Assembly (NCBI GenBank): GCA_039545295.1
Contig: BCIK01000003.1
Span: forward strand, 186,001 to 250,000
DNA: 64,000 nucleotides
Direction of reading: 5' to 3'
Origin: Udeniomyces pyricola
Lineage: Eukaryota; Basidiomycota; Tremellomycetes; Cystofilobasidiales; Mrakiaceae
Shown here one piece after another: positions 22,372 through 33,303 of the stretch; position 1 is the stretch's first letter, and each line of letters begins with the position of its first letter. Position numbers and translations under genes: made by a program. The notes beneath the pieces were generated by a model. That model was not told where the DNA came from. It searched no databases and saw nothing but the letters and a program-made list of their open reading frames with translations.

Positions 22372-24268
22372 TCAACTGAGTCCCTCTACGAGCCGGTTAG
22401 CATCCTTTTCAATCTCCTCATGCTCCTTCTCCGTCAGTTCATCCTCCGGAACCGTCTCGACAGCCTCCTCGACGATATCCCCAAGTTCGTTGACCTCCTC
22501 AAGCTCCTGCTGTCCGACCCCACTCTGACCACCAACACCTCCGGCCTGAGCAACCTCACCCTCGAGCCTTCGAAGCATCTCCTTAGATTCATCCACCTCG
22601 CCCTCGGCCGGGAAATCACTAAGTCCAAACGATCGTCGTCGCATGACCATGGCGTTTCCGTCGTACTGTCTCGACACCTTGACCTCGACCGTCTGACGCG
22701 TCTTGCCAATGAGCCACTCGACGGCAAGCTTGTCCATCACGATCTCTTGCGCCCGCAGAATGTCGTACGCGCCGACCGAGGAGACCGAGTGGATGAAGAC
22801 GTTGGGGAAATACTCGAGCGACTTGGGGAGGAGGTTTGGATCGGGCATCTTGTCGGGCGAGTGCAAAAGGAGAAGGCTACTGTTGAGTCGATCTAATGAA
22901 TGAGGAACGAAAGAAGGAAAATCAGCAAGGTAAGAAAGGGGGGGGGGGGAGGAAGAGGCCGAGTGAGGAGTGAAAGAACAAAGGATGTCAGACAAGAGCT
23001 CTTGACCAAATCGGGACAAAAAAAACAAGAACGATCGTCACATACCGCCGAGAGCCTTCTTGACCGCCCGCGGGTTAGCAGCACCCATCGAGTTATCGCT
23101 CAACCTCCAGTTCTCAAGCGTCAGGCCGTCCTCGTTGACGATGCTCAGGCGTCCCTCGCGTAGACGGGCCGAGATAGCGACCTTGAGGCCGAGCTGCTTG
23201 GTGCCTTGGGTGAGTCCATTGGCCCAGTCGCGAGTGACAGGACCATGAGCCTTAGCTCCGTTGTGTCCTACATCAGACCAAGAGATAGATAGCCGTCAGA
23301 AAAAGGGGGGGGGGCAAGTAGGGTTGCACAGTAAGGATAAGTCAAGAGGAAGGGGGGGGGGGAGGGGGGGGGGGAAGGCAGCGGATGAGCATGCATCCTT
23401 CTCGCTAGTCAGAGTCTCGCTCGCAACCCGACAGCTCCGTCGAGATCTGCCTCTGTTTGTCCATCTCTCTGGCTAACTGGTCCTACAAAGACGTTGTTTC
23501 TGCACTCACGAATTGGCGATCCCGAATCTCCGACTCGAGCGCGACCGGTTCCCTTTTGCTGGTGAAGCTTCCTTCCACTGCCTCGCAACATGTTCCTGGC
23601 CTTGGTCTGACTGGTCCCCTGTCGGAGGAGACGGAGGTGGTGAACGACGCAGGAATGGAGAACGTCCTTGCGAAGAGGGGCGTCAAAGATGTCTCGAGGA
23701 AGGGGCATCACCATCTCCGAGGCGACCTCGGCAGGGACGGTCGGGTCGATGGAGCTGAGGGGAACGTAAACTGGGAAGAGAGGGTGGTAGGGTGGCTTGG
23801 GGTCGAACGCGACGGGCGAGAGGGGTCGGCCTAGTGGAGCATGGAATGTGAATGATAGGCGGGATGTAAGCATGCTTCATATGAGGGCTGGTATATCATC
23901 CCTCTCCTCTAAGATCGAAGGGACTCCTAGTGCTTTCTTCCTGAGAGAATGGGTGGGCGAGGAAGTGCAGGAGAGCAGACGGGAAATCGCGAGGCAAGCA
24001 GCAAAGCAAGGCCGTGAAACGTTGATTCCTGATGGGTTGAACACTTGGACGTTTGGCCTTTGACGCGAAAGTTGTGAGTTGGTGGATGGGTATAGATGAA
24101 CTAACCGTTGGAGAAATCATGCTCGTGTCGAATGACGCGATGCTGGTGGAGTCTCTGGGCACCAGCCATCAACGGGCTTGGGATGAGTCTTGAGCAGGAA
24201 GACGCTCGCGAGGCCCTGGCTGGGAGCTGGGTGCGGAGGCAGGAGGCGAAGGAGGTGAGCGCTGGCAT
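22372..24268 (-). CDS. MRPL4: Mitochondrial large-subunit ribosomal protein uL4m
   Basis: Exons 24268..24106, 23830..23510, 23267..23046 and 22892..22372 give 408 residues with matching phases. An Arg/Ser-rich presequence (MPALTSFASCLRTQLPARAS) precedes the uL4 domain. Diagnostic blocks are PRDIFDAPLRKDVLHSCVVH, the basic loop TKARNMLRGSGRKLHQQKG followed by GTGRARVGDSGSPIRHNG, and ALRLREG-like core strands (AISARLREGRLSIVNEDG). The C-terminal 70 residues are acidic (EEVNELGDIVEEAVET) and extend past the conserved domain. uL4 binds 23S-like rRNA, and its loop lines the exit tunnel. Neighbours do not suggest co-regulation, but it shares a short divergent promoter with the PBDC1 gene. Confidence 0.94.
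22930..23370. repeat. Several poly(G) tracts (poly(C) in the sense strand) in uL4m introns
   Basis: G-runs of about 8 to 10 bases lie near 22939-22948, 23306-23313, 23352-23361 and 23363-23373, all inside introns of the minus-strand gene. Confidence 0.9.
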
Positions 24269-24597
24269 GGTTGGCCAGGATGGATGGATAAATGGATAAA
24301 TGGGTGAACGGATGGGTGAATGGATGGATGTGAGTGTGAGTGTGAGTAGGAGTGTGAGTAGGAGTAGGAGTGGGTGAATATGCGAATGCTAAAAGAAAGA
24401 TGAGTCGGAGGAAGAGGAGGATGTCCGATGTGGAAGAAGCAGAGAGGGTTGATCTTGGTTGATCGAATTGAATTCCAACTTAATTCATCATCATATCGTC
24501 AAACTTATATATCCATCCTCACCACCAATCTCAAACGAGTCAACGAGTCCCTCATACTTTCACTTTACACTCCTTCACCCAACCCAAACCCTCCATC
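24269..24597. promoter_or_regulatory. Short divergent promoter between uL4m and PBDC1, with a minisatellite
   Basis: 329 bp between the two starts. Positions 24281-24375 carry degenerate ATGGATGG-type and GTGAGTAGGA-type units in tandem. The plus-strand leader before 24598 is CT- and CA-rich. Confidence 0.7.
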
Positions 24598-26475
24598 ATG
24601 TCCGATGTCCCTGCCCCCAAGAACTTTGATGCCAACAATGCCGACAACTTGGACGACGTCAGTCTAAACACACCCCAACCACAATTCCAACCTTGCCGCT
24701 CGCTCGACCTAACCATCGTTTTCTTTTTCCCATCCTCTCTCTCTCTCTCTCTCCGTCTTTCTCACCTACCCTTTGATCACTCTCCAGATTGAGAAGCAGT
24801 TCGTTCTTGACATCTTCATTCGCTCAACAATCCCACCAAAACCAAACTATATCTCCGACGCCAAGATGCCAACCCTCAGACACCAACAAGGAAACTGACG
24901 CTTTTTCCCTTTCCGTCCGCAGGTTCGCCGTCGTCGTCGTCGAACACATGATGGTCCGAACCCTCCTTCCTTCCCAACTTATAGCTCGTCGCCTCGAGTT
25001 TCCTACAATGAAAGCCATCATCTCACTCATAGCTCTCGACGCTTTTCTGATCTCCCTCCTTTTTACAGGCTTACGAGAAGCTCATCTCCAACATTCACCC
25101 CTCCAAGCTGAAGCTCACCCCGTTCGTTGTCGACTCTCGCGCCATCCTTTCTTCCCTCGAGCTACTTCTTTGAACGAAACATATGCACGTCATCGTGTAG
25201 CCCAAAATCAAACCCCCTCCCCCCCTTCCTTTCCTCACTTGTACTAACGCGCCATTGATCATTCTTATTCCTCGTGGACACTACCTCTGATCAAAATCCA
25301 ATTGCCGTCGTCACCGCTCAGGATTGACGACACCCTTCTCACTCACCTTACCCTCGCCTTTCCCGAGCTCGTCGATCCGACCAACAACTACGCCAACCTT
25401 CGCAAGCTTGACGAGGACAAGATGAAGTCGCCTGCTGGTAAGGCTGCTTGGAGGGAGTTCGTCATGAAGGTCAGTACAACAGCCCCGTTCGATCCTCTCA
25501 TTTGTCCTGCTTCCTTTGCTCCCCCCCCCCCCCAAAAGCGAGGTCATTTTGGGGTTTGTCTCTCTCCGCCACCCTCTCTCCGTCCTACCTTTCAAGCGCA
25601 GCTGAACTGACGCGTCGCCCCTTTGCTGATCCCTCTCACGTATCAACGTATATCAGTACGAGCACACGGTTCCCGATTACAACTTTGGAACCTTCATCCG
25701 AACGGATTGCACCAAGGACTACGCTCAAGAGAACACCACCCTCGGTTTGTCTCCCATCCCCTCCCCTTTGATGCTTTCTGTGTGGCTCTTGTAGATAGTT
25801 ACACTCGACCGTGCTGAACCTGACCAATTGTTGTGGTGTGACTCCGATCGTTGTGAATCAGTCCTTCGAACCCAGGTGAGTTGAGCATGGGCAAGTGCCG
25901 GTAAAGAAGAAGACAAGAACAAGACAATTTGGGAGGATTAAATACCTTGGCTAGAATGGCAACCATCCCTACAATGAGAAAGGCAAGCCAAGACGAGGAT
26001 GAAGCTGACGACTCGTTGCGCTTTCTTTCATATCTTTCTGTTTGTCGTCTCTTCGGTGATAGTTCCTTGTCCTCGAGGTACGATGACCCCCCTCCTCCCC
26101 AATTTCTCTTGCTCAAATTAGCTCAGCCACGACCTTTTAACTTACCACTATTGCTTGCTCCATCCTACACACAAACTCTCTCTCTCTCTCTCTCTCCTTC
26201 CCCGTCCTATCTTGCCTCTATCCATACCCTCCTTCCTTCTGATCATCCTCGACTTATCCAGGTCGCTCGAAACCGTTTCGGCCTCAACGACCACTGTGCG
26301 TTCCTTCCCTTTCTTCCTCTATCTTCACCCAAATTAATCACAACCGCCCTATCTAATATATAACCCCTTCTCCTATCTTCTCCCCTCCCCCCCCTCCCCT
26401 TCCTTGTTTTTTTGTGTGTGTGTGTATCTATCTCTCTCAGTCCACAACGCCCAAAAGCAGATCGCTTCTGCCTAA
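24598..26475 (+). CDS. PBDC1: PBDC1/Chp1-type chaperone for translation factor eEF1A, ten exons
   Basis: Exons 24598..24657, 24788..24798, 24923..24953, 25069..25121, 25322..25469, 25657..25744, 25862..25875, 26063..26077, 26262..26295 and 26441..26475 give 162 residues, and all nine junction phases close. The product follows the PBDC1 (yeast YPL225W/Chp1) family along its length: NADNLDDIEKQFAVVVVEH, YEKLISNIHPSKLKLTPIDD, DKMKSPAGKAAWREFVMKYE, VPDYNFGTFIRTDC, KDYAQENTTLVLRTQFLVLE and VARNRFGLND. Family knowledge: this small protein assists folding of newly made eEF1A. Exons 2, 7 and 8 are only 11, 14 and 15 nt, and were placed because they restore the conserved protein sequence exactly. Confidence 0.94.
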
Positions 26476-27107
26476 ACCACCATCACCACCCCTTTCCCTT
26501 CCCCTTCCCCTTTCCCTTTCTTAACTTCTCTCCAACCCCCCCTTCCCTTCCCTCTCCTCTCGATTTTTTTCTTTGCTCTTTCACATATATATCCATTTAA
26601 AAAAGACACAGATCATCCGTCGTCATCCATTCAGAGATCCACACGACCGCGCGCACGACACATCATCGAATCCCCCCCCCCTTCCCCCTCTTCAGCCGCT
26701 CACTCAGGCCCCCCCGGGGGGGAGGGGGGGGGTGATAATCCTTCTTCCTTTTTTTTTTTTCCAAACTTCGTTCTTTTTTTTTATATACCTTTTTTGTGTC
26801 CATTTTTTTTTTTATATATACTCTTTCTCTCTTTCTCTTTTTTTTTTCTTTCTGGATAGAACGTTTTCTTAATATGGTTCTTCATCAAGAAAGGTGTCTT
26901 AACCTTTTTTTTGTTATTATTCTTTCCTTGCCTTGCAAAAAAAAAAAAAAAAAAACAACGAAACAAAGAAAAGAAAAAAGGGGGGGGNGGATTTTCTATC
27001 TCTATCTCTGTGTGTGTGTGTGATCTCCCTTTTCTTCCCAACCCCACGCCTGCTCCTCTCTCCTTTGTATAAGTGTAACCCTTCCAGCGTCGACATCATG
27101 ACCCCGA
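26476..27107. other. Intergenic low-complexity region between convergent genes
   Basis: 632 bp with CT-rich stretches, T-runs, an A19-type run near 26937-26955 and a G-run containing one ambiguous base near 26981-26991. No supported gene. Confidence 0.7.
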
Positions 27108-28977
27108 TTAAACAAGCTTGACGAACCGCGGCGTCGTCGTCGTCGTTGAGGAAGTCACACTAGAGGAACTTGTGTTGGGAAGCGGTGAGTGCGTCGATGA
27201 AGATGGTGGTGATGGTAGTGATGATACCGATTCAGAAGACGACGACGACGATGGCGGCGTCGTCAAGGACTCATGAGCGACAGGGACCGGGGTGGGCGTC
27301 GTCGAGATCGAGGTCGAAAGAGGAAGAAGCGGCGAAGAGGAAGGAGCGACAAGAGCGGAAGTCGAAGGAGAGGAGGGAGTATGGGTAGAAGGAGTAGGCT
27401 TGGCGATGATAGGGTTAGAGCCAGAACTTTGAAGGTCTTGCTCGAGAGCCCAGACGTGAGATTTGATCCTGATGATGTATAAATTGTCGAGTCGAGTGAG
27501 GGCACACACGTGAAAGCAGAGAAAGAACGGGAATCGGAACCGAGGTTCGGAGAGAGACGTAAAGCGATAAGGCACATAAGGTCAGTTTAGAGTTCCAACA
27601 CTTGATCAAGGCAGAGAATAAGAGGATGAAGAAGAAAGACAGAACGGGGCGAGGGGGGAGTGGGGAAGAGGGGTCGATGGATTTATCGGGGAAGAAGGGG
27701 CTGAGGAGAGAGATGAGGCATAGATTGGCGTTTTTCTCCTTTCTCTTGCTGCGAATCTCTTCCCTTTCTTGGTTAGTGCAAGAAGGGAGAGAAGTAGGTA
27801 TAGACCGGTGGGTGTGTGGTATGTCAAAAAAGAAACAAGAAATGGGGTAGAAACCAGGGGGGGGGGGGTTGGAAAATCAAAAATACTTACTCGAGGAATT
27901 CAATCCTGAGTCCATCCTGAGTCGATATGATAGTGGAGTATGATCGTTTGTATGTTTGAGATTGTATCGTGAGTGATTCACCACAGATACGATACGCGTG
28001 CATGGGGAAAGAATGCACAAGAACAAGGATAATGGGTGTATATGCGTAAGTATCAATTTCATGCCAATACCCTTGGGATATCTCCACTCTTGTACTGTCC
28101 TATCATTCCACAAACGTCACAAACGCCAGCCCATCCAGGAAAAGAAGGGGGAAAAAAGTACGCACAAAGACCTTCTTCATCTCGTGGCGCAACTTGGTCG
28201 TGTCCTCTTTGGACGCGCTGGCGTTTCCGAGCTGGATCATGTTGCGTTCGATGGACTCCACGCGCCGAAGATGATCCGACATCTGTGTTTTGGGCCATGA
28301 AAAAGTGAAGCGAAGAGGATGTGTGAGTCAGAAAGGGTTAGCGGTGTTGGTACGGGGTGGATACGTAGTCGTTCTGCGCATCCAGTGCGAAGGGGAAGAA
28401 GGAGCGACGCGTGATAGGATCATATGGTCTGGACTCCAACTCCCAAAGCTTCCCCCCCCCCCCCTTCTGGACGACGACAACAAAGACCAGTGAAACAAAA
28501 GGGTTACAGTCCGAAGCAAAAGGACATGAGCGAACCTTTTGGGTTGCTTCCTGCAAGACGCCGACGGACGTCGCCAACGTCGTCGACGCCCGCTTGTAAT
28601 CGTCGAGAAGCTGGTACGACGCCAGGGCCGAGGCGAGCGAGACGCCAAAGAGCAGACCGATGAGGCTGCCACGGAAAGGACCTATTGGGCGTTTTGGCTG
28701 GGTGTTGACGAGAAGAGGAAGTGCAAAAACGAAGAGAAGAGGTGAGCTTGATTGAACGGAGGCGAATACATGCTGGGGAAAGAAGGGGGAATTGCAGGAA
28801 GAGATGAGAAGGAGAAAGAGGTACCTTGACGGAGCCGACCGTCGAGGGGATGACACCCGACACGGAAGTAGACCGAACGGCAGAGGTGAAGTGGAAGCTT
28901 CGAGTCGAGTTGAGAATGTTGGACGGTATGGAGCGAGAGGGAGACCTGAGACGGGCAGCAGTCGAGGAGAGGGACAT
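27108..28977 (-). CDS. Mitochondrial membrane-anchored coiled-coil protein, function unknown
   Basis: Exons 28977..28825, 28697..28536, 28282..28166, 27916..27891 and 27468..27108 give 272 residues with consistent phases. The N-terminus (MSLSSTAARLRSPSRSIPSN, then STRSFHFTSAVRS) is a mitochondrial presequence. A single Gly-rich membrane segment follows (GPFRGSLIGLLFGVSLASAL, about residues 56-75), then a charged helical stretch of about 90 residues likely to form a coiled coil (HLRRVESIERNMIQLG, KLRHEMKKVFDGLRIEFLE, KSHVWALEQDL). The last 100 residues are Ser/Thr/Pro-rich and probably disordered. The layout suggests an inner-membrane protein with one anchor and a soluble coiled coil. I do not recognise a named family. 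Exon 4 is 26 nt. Confidence 0.83.
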
Positions 28978-29536
28978 GGCGATGACGACAACGACGGGCA
29001 GATGGGTGATGGGGTTGGAACAAGATGCAGGTTGGAACGAATTCAAAGCGATGTCAAGTCGGATATATATTGCGCATGCATGTATGGTGATATAGATATT
29101 TAATTTATCGTATAGACATATATATGTATAACATGCATACTAGGTGATGATCCATCAGCCCCACCGAATGGATTTTTGTTTGATCTCATTTAAAAACTCA
29201 TCATGCTCCCATAGTTAGCTAGATCAACGCGACTGCATGTCTTCCTCCAACGAAAGAGCGAGGGCGAATCAGAGCTTATAATTGCAGGCCGACCGGTCAT
29301 GGCTCACAATATATATATATATATGATATGCAGCCTGCGCGCTGCACGCGTTGCACGTCAAAACGTCCTCTGCTTGCCTCTGCCGGCCAAATTCCAAAAT
29401 CCATCGACGCTCATGCATCATTCGTCTTAGCCCACCCCCGACCGACGTCCATGCCGCTGCGATCGATCAATCAACCAACCTCAGCCATCGACAGCCATAT
29501 CTCCACCATTTCCTCGTCCACCTAGACGAGTCAAAC
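28978..29536. promoter_or_regulatory. Divergent promoter between the mitochondrial coiled-coil gene and the acetyltransferase gene
   Basis: 559 bp between divergent starts. TATATATA stretches lie near 29065-29125 and 29310-29325. No other feature seen. Confidence 0.55.
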
Positions 29537-31625
29537 ATGTCTTCTCCAACACCTGCGTCTCGCATGTCTCCGCCAACGTTCCCCGCACATGTCCCACCCT
29601 TGCACGAACTCCTTCGCAAACCTCGGCTACTCTCCCGGATTGCTCGGACACTCACCCGCGTTCGTCCGTTCGTCTTCATAGTTCGTTTTTCTCTGGTCAG
29701 GTATGACGGCATGCTCCTCTCGAGAGATCATGCCCTCTCCCGAGAGATCATGTCTGATACAAGAAATCAAAGGCCACGAGAAAACCCATGTTACAGGCGT
29801 CTTCACCAACCGTCCCACATTATCTTGATTAATAACTTGACCCATTTCCCTTTTGGTTCCTTTCGAACCGAACTTGATTGTATACGCTCTTGCTTCCAAC
29901 AGCCCCAATTGGACTCTCTCGGGACTGAACTCAGCCTGCTCGACCGCTGTCCGGAATACGAATCCGCATTGGAATTTTACGACGAGTTGCTCACGCCCCA
30001 TTGCGAGGTCGTCCTCGTTGCGGACAGAATCAGTACGTCATGGTTGTACATCCGGCCTCTCCCCCCTCCTCCGAACCCCCTTCCAAATCCTCACCTCTGG
30101 CGAGAGATACATGGGAGGATTTCTTCAGGGTTCGTTGTGAACGCCCGTACGCGTTTGTAAGTGAACGTCCTGACGTTGTATGCTCTTCTGTCCTCATCGC
30201 TGGTTCGTGCCATCGTTGCTTGCCGGATCGTGTACGTGCTCGTTAATTTATGGGGAGGTTTAGAATTAAGACCCGTCACTATGAAAGGTAAGTCTCGTCA
30301 TTCCTACTACCAAACAGATGATGATGCCGACGATCCTTTCCAAAAACCCTAATCCCTCTGCACTCTTCTTTTCTTACCCTCTCTAATATATATATGTATA
30401 TTGCAGACGTCGATGCGATCTACCGAATCAAATCCGACCCACTCGTCAACCGAACTCAATGCTACGGAACGCCTTCGCCTCGAGATTGCTACGCCTTCAC
30501 CGTCGGGTACACCCTCAATTGGATCCCTCATCTGGCGTCGTCCTCGAGTCCGGCCGGGACGCGGATGCGATACGTTTGGGCCATCGAAGCCCTTTCTATC
30601 AACAACAAGATCGACACAGGACAGAGGGAAGAAGGGAGGGCAGAGGTGGGAACGAATGGGAAGAAGAAGGGGACGCTTCGGAAACCTCTTCAGAGGAGAG
30701 AAGGAAGTGGGGCGAGGTCGACGTTACGAGACGAGTCGTATCTGGGCAACATTGCGTTGGAGATTGAGCGGGGAAGGGAAGGGATTCCGGAAGGAAAAGG
30801 AACTGGAAAGGAAGATGTGATTCCGGTGAAGATCCCAAAGGTTGTGTTGGAGTATCCGAGTGCGAAGGAATTGGCGGAGAGTAACGTCGTTGGGACAACG
30901 TGTATGTGTCTTCTTATTTTCTTCTTCTTCTTTTTTTGATACCCTAGAGCTCATTGCTTAGCCACTGTGACTACGTACATCTATCGGACGGGAAACTCCA
31001 ACATTCCATATATATATATATATAAAACTCATCCACGCTCTGATTCTTCCTTTCTATCTTTTCGCTTTTATATATATAAAAAATCAGTCTATGAACTCCA
31101 TCCCGAGTGAGTTTTTCTTTCACGCTCCCCTTTCCTTTCTCGAACCCCCCCCCCAAATCTGATATCTCCTTCTAAATTGCCCTTTTCCCCTTTCCATTTG
31201 TTTTTTCACCATGCCATCCAAACCAAACGCACCTTCGCACCTACTCCACCACCACTAACAACCCCCCCCCCTACCTTTTGCCTCTTCGCTCTTTCCTCTC
31301 CCCCCCCCCTCTCCTTCCCGCTTCTTCAAGCTACTGGTCCCAAAACCTCATGACCGAATCCCTCAACCAACTCCTTCTCTACGCCTTCACCATCCTCACC
31401 CTCCCATCTGTCCTCATCGATCCCCGAACGACCAACGTCGCCTCCATCGCCCTCGCGCGTAAATTCGGCGCGACCCGGTCCAACCGCGGTCGGTACGAAA
31501 GTCCAGTCGAACCAGGGGTATGGCAGGAGGATTGGGTCGTAGACAGAGAGGCGTGGATGAAGAAGACAGGTGCAAAGGTGGTGGAGGAGTGGGAAGGAGA
31601 GAGGAGAAAGATTTGTCGTTGGTGA
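29537..31625 (+). CDS. GNAT-family N-acetyltransferase (RimJ/RimL-like)
   Basis: Proposed exons 29537..29680, 29903..30032, 30129..30146, 30258..30287, 30407..30901, 31088..31106 and 31331..31625 give 376 residues with all phases closing. The GNAT fold is seen in LELRPVTMKDVDAIYRIKSD (first strand and helix), ESYLGNIALE (central strand) and FYELHPDYWSQNLMTESLNQ, then NVASIALARKFGA (acetyl-CoA binding helix and C-terminal strand) near the end. The enzyme would transfer an acetyl group from acetyl-CoA to an amine; the substrate is unknown. About 70 charged residues (30600-30800) are inserted between the central strands, and 95 residues precede the domain. Exons 3 and 4 (18 and 30 nt) are the least certain, while exon 6 (19 nt) is well supported by the conserved motif. 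Confidence 0.82.
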
Positions 31626-32034
31626 GCGCTCTTTTTTTCTTTTCTTTTTCTCTTTTACTTCGGATGGGAGGAGGAGGAGGGGAAGAAGGGACAAAGGGAG
31701 AGGGGGGGGGGGGTTGCTTCTTACATACACACATACACAAATACACACATACGCACATACACACACACTCGTTTCTTGTCTTCTTCTCAGAGGAAGGAAA
31801 CATAAATCAAAAGAGATTCTCCTTTAGTTCCTGTCTTTTGTCGATTCCACTTCTGTCCCCGTCATTTCACCTGAACGAAGGACAACTCCACCTAAAAGTC
31901 AAGAACCAAACCACTCACTCACCCAACCTTCTCTTCTTTTTTTTTTTTTTCTTTCCTCTTGATCTCCCTATATCTCTCTCTCCCATCCCTCGTCCCCGTC
32001 CTCAAAAAAAAAAAAAAAACCCCAACCTACCCCA
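31626..32034. other. Region downstream of the acetyltransferase gene
   Basis: It holds a G-run near 31702-31713, a CA-type repeat (ACACATAC units, 31723-31770), T-runs and an A16 run at 32005-32020. Probably the 3' UTR of the upstream gene and the leader of the next small frame. Confidence 0.6.
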
Positions 32035-32256
32035 ATGAATGAACCCTCAAGGTGTATGCGTCCCGATCTCATCGCCACTTTCCCATGTGCCTCTCCTAAT
32101 CAGACCGGTGGCGGTCGTCGTCGACGAGCCTCGTCGACGACGACGTCGCCCTCTGCTGTATCCTGCCGGGCGTGGGCTTTTTACTGCAGCGTTGCGTGTT
32201 CGACAGCCGATTGGCGGTTCGGCAGTCATGAGGACGAGTGCGATGGACATCCATGA
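32035..32256 (+). CDS. Possible small MYND-like zinc-finger protein
   Basis: A 73-codon open frame with a plausible leader. Its C-terminal third reads WAFYCSVACSTADWRFGSHE followed by DECDGHP. This matches the second half of a MYND finger: Tyr-Cys-Ser, a second Cys, Asp-Trp, then His and Cys at the expected spacing. The first half is incomplete: RCMRPD and PCASPN each keep only one Cys of the usual CxxC pairs. It may be a degenerate or partly mis-modelled finger, or a chance resemblance. MYND fingers mediate protein-protein contacts. Low confidence as a real gene. Confidence 0.35.
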   Translation: MNEPSRCMRPDLIATFPCASPNQTGGGRRRRASSTTTSPSAVSCRAWAFYCSVACSTADWRFGSHEDECDGHP

Positions 32257-32308
32257 TGATGATGATATATAAACGATGTCAATCGATTCGATCTCCTCTC
32301 AGATCTCT

Positions 32309-32529
32309 ATGGATCCGGCCGGACTGCGTGAGACATGGCTGGCCCAGACCAATGAAAGGAGGTTTATCATGGAGCTTGGTGGAAACGATGACTTATATGT
32401 ATGTCCCTTGATGACCCGAGGCTTGGCTGCCATCATCATGATGCTTTGATCATTTGCTTTGGTGTTGCAGGTCTGATGTTGCAGAAGTGGCAAGTACGAA
32501 AGCAACCCATGAAATGTGCAAGAGTGTAA
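32309..32529 (+). CDS. Possible micro-gene of two exons, 44 residues
   Basis: An ATG-led frame (32309..32398) ends exactly at a strong donor GTATGT, and a pyrimidine- and T-rich stretch leads to an acceptor TTGCAG before 32485..32529, which ends in TAA. The product would read from MDPAGLRETWLAQTNERRF to QPMKCARV. It could also be the 3' part of the MYND-like gene just upstream, although I could not join the frames. No known family. Confidence 0.25.
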
Positions 32530-33303
32530 TGAACGACGATGAGAACGATCGATTGAAAGAAGAACGGAAGAAAGGAAGAAGAAAAAAAAATGGAAAAAGA
32601 AAGGATAAGGAATAGTTGATGAACGAGAAAAATAAGGAGAGAAGGAGAATGACACAGATAGATGCTAGAGAAACAAAGCAGAATGTCAGAGGAAAGATGC
32701 TAGGGGAAGGATGGGGGGGGGGGATCGCAAGGGTAGGTGGAGCTCATAACAAGGGATATAGCGATGAGAGGGGTGCAAAGGATGAAGGGGAAACCAGCGC
32801 ATGTGAGGATCGAAGCGTATACACTAGTCCGTCGTTTGCGAGAGGCCAGGGAAAGAGAGAAAAGGATAGGTGGAATGCAAGAGAGCGGAATGGCGGAAGA
32901 GGTATAATAGGGTCTTTGTGTCTTTTTTTTTTTGGAAGTTTGTTTTTGGTTTATTTTTTTGCAACGTTCTTTTTTTGTTTCTTCGCTCTTCGTTTCCGAT
33001 TCAAAACCAAACCTGTGAACGGGAGGGTTACTGCAAGGAGAAAGCTAGCTCGAAGGCGAAGCAAAGAAAAAGGCGTAGGGCAAAGTCTATAGAAAGTCGG
33101 TGATGTGTATGGATGAAGCGAGGGAATGAGAGTGACATTGAAAAAATAAAGAGAGATTGTTCGAAAAGAAAGAAGGGATAAGGGGTATACGATCAACCAG
33201 AACAGATATTGTCCAGCAAGATAGATCAGCAGAGCAAGAAGCAAGAGGTCCTTCCGTTCGTCGTTTTTTGTTATTCCTGTTCCCCTCGTTCGATTTCAAC
33301 TTC
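32530..33303. other. Intergenic purine-rich region
   Basis: 774 bp, purine-rich on the plus strand (pyrimidine-rich on the minus strand), as expected for the 3' UTR of the minus-strand deacetylase gene. A G-run lies near 32715-32724. No supported gene. Confidence 0.65.

Noticed and set aside
30401..30820. Alternate-frame open reading frame within the acetyltransferase exon 5
   Set aside because: The chosen frame gives clear GNAT motifs on both sides and closes all phases; the alternate frames do not.
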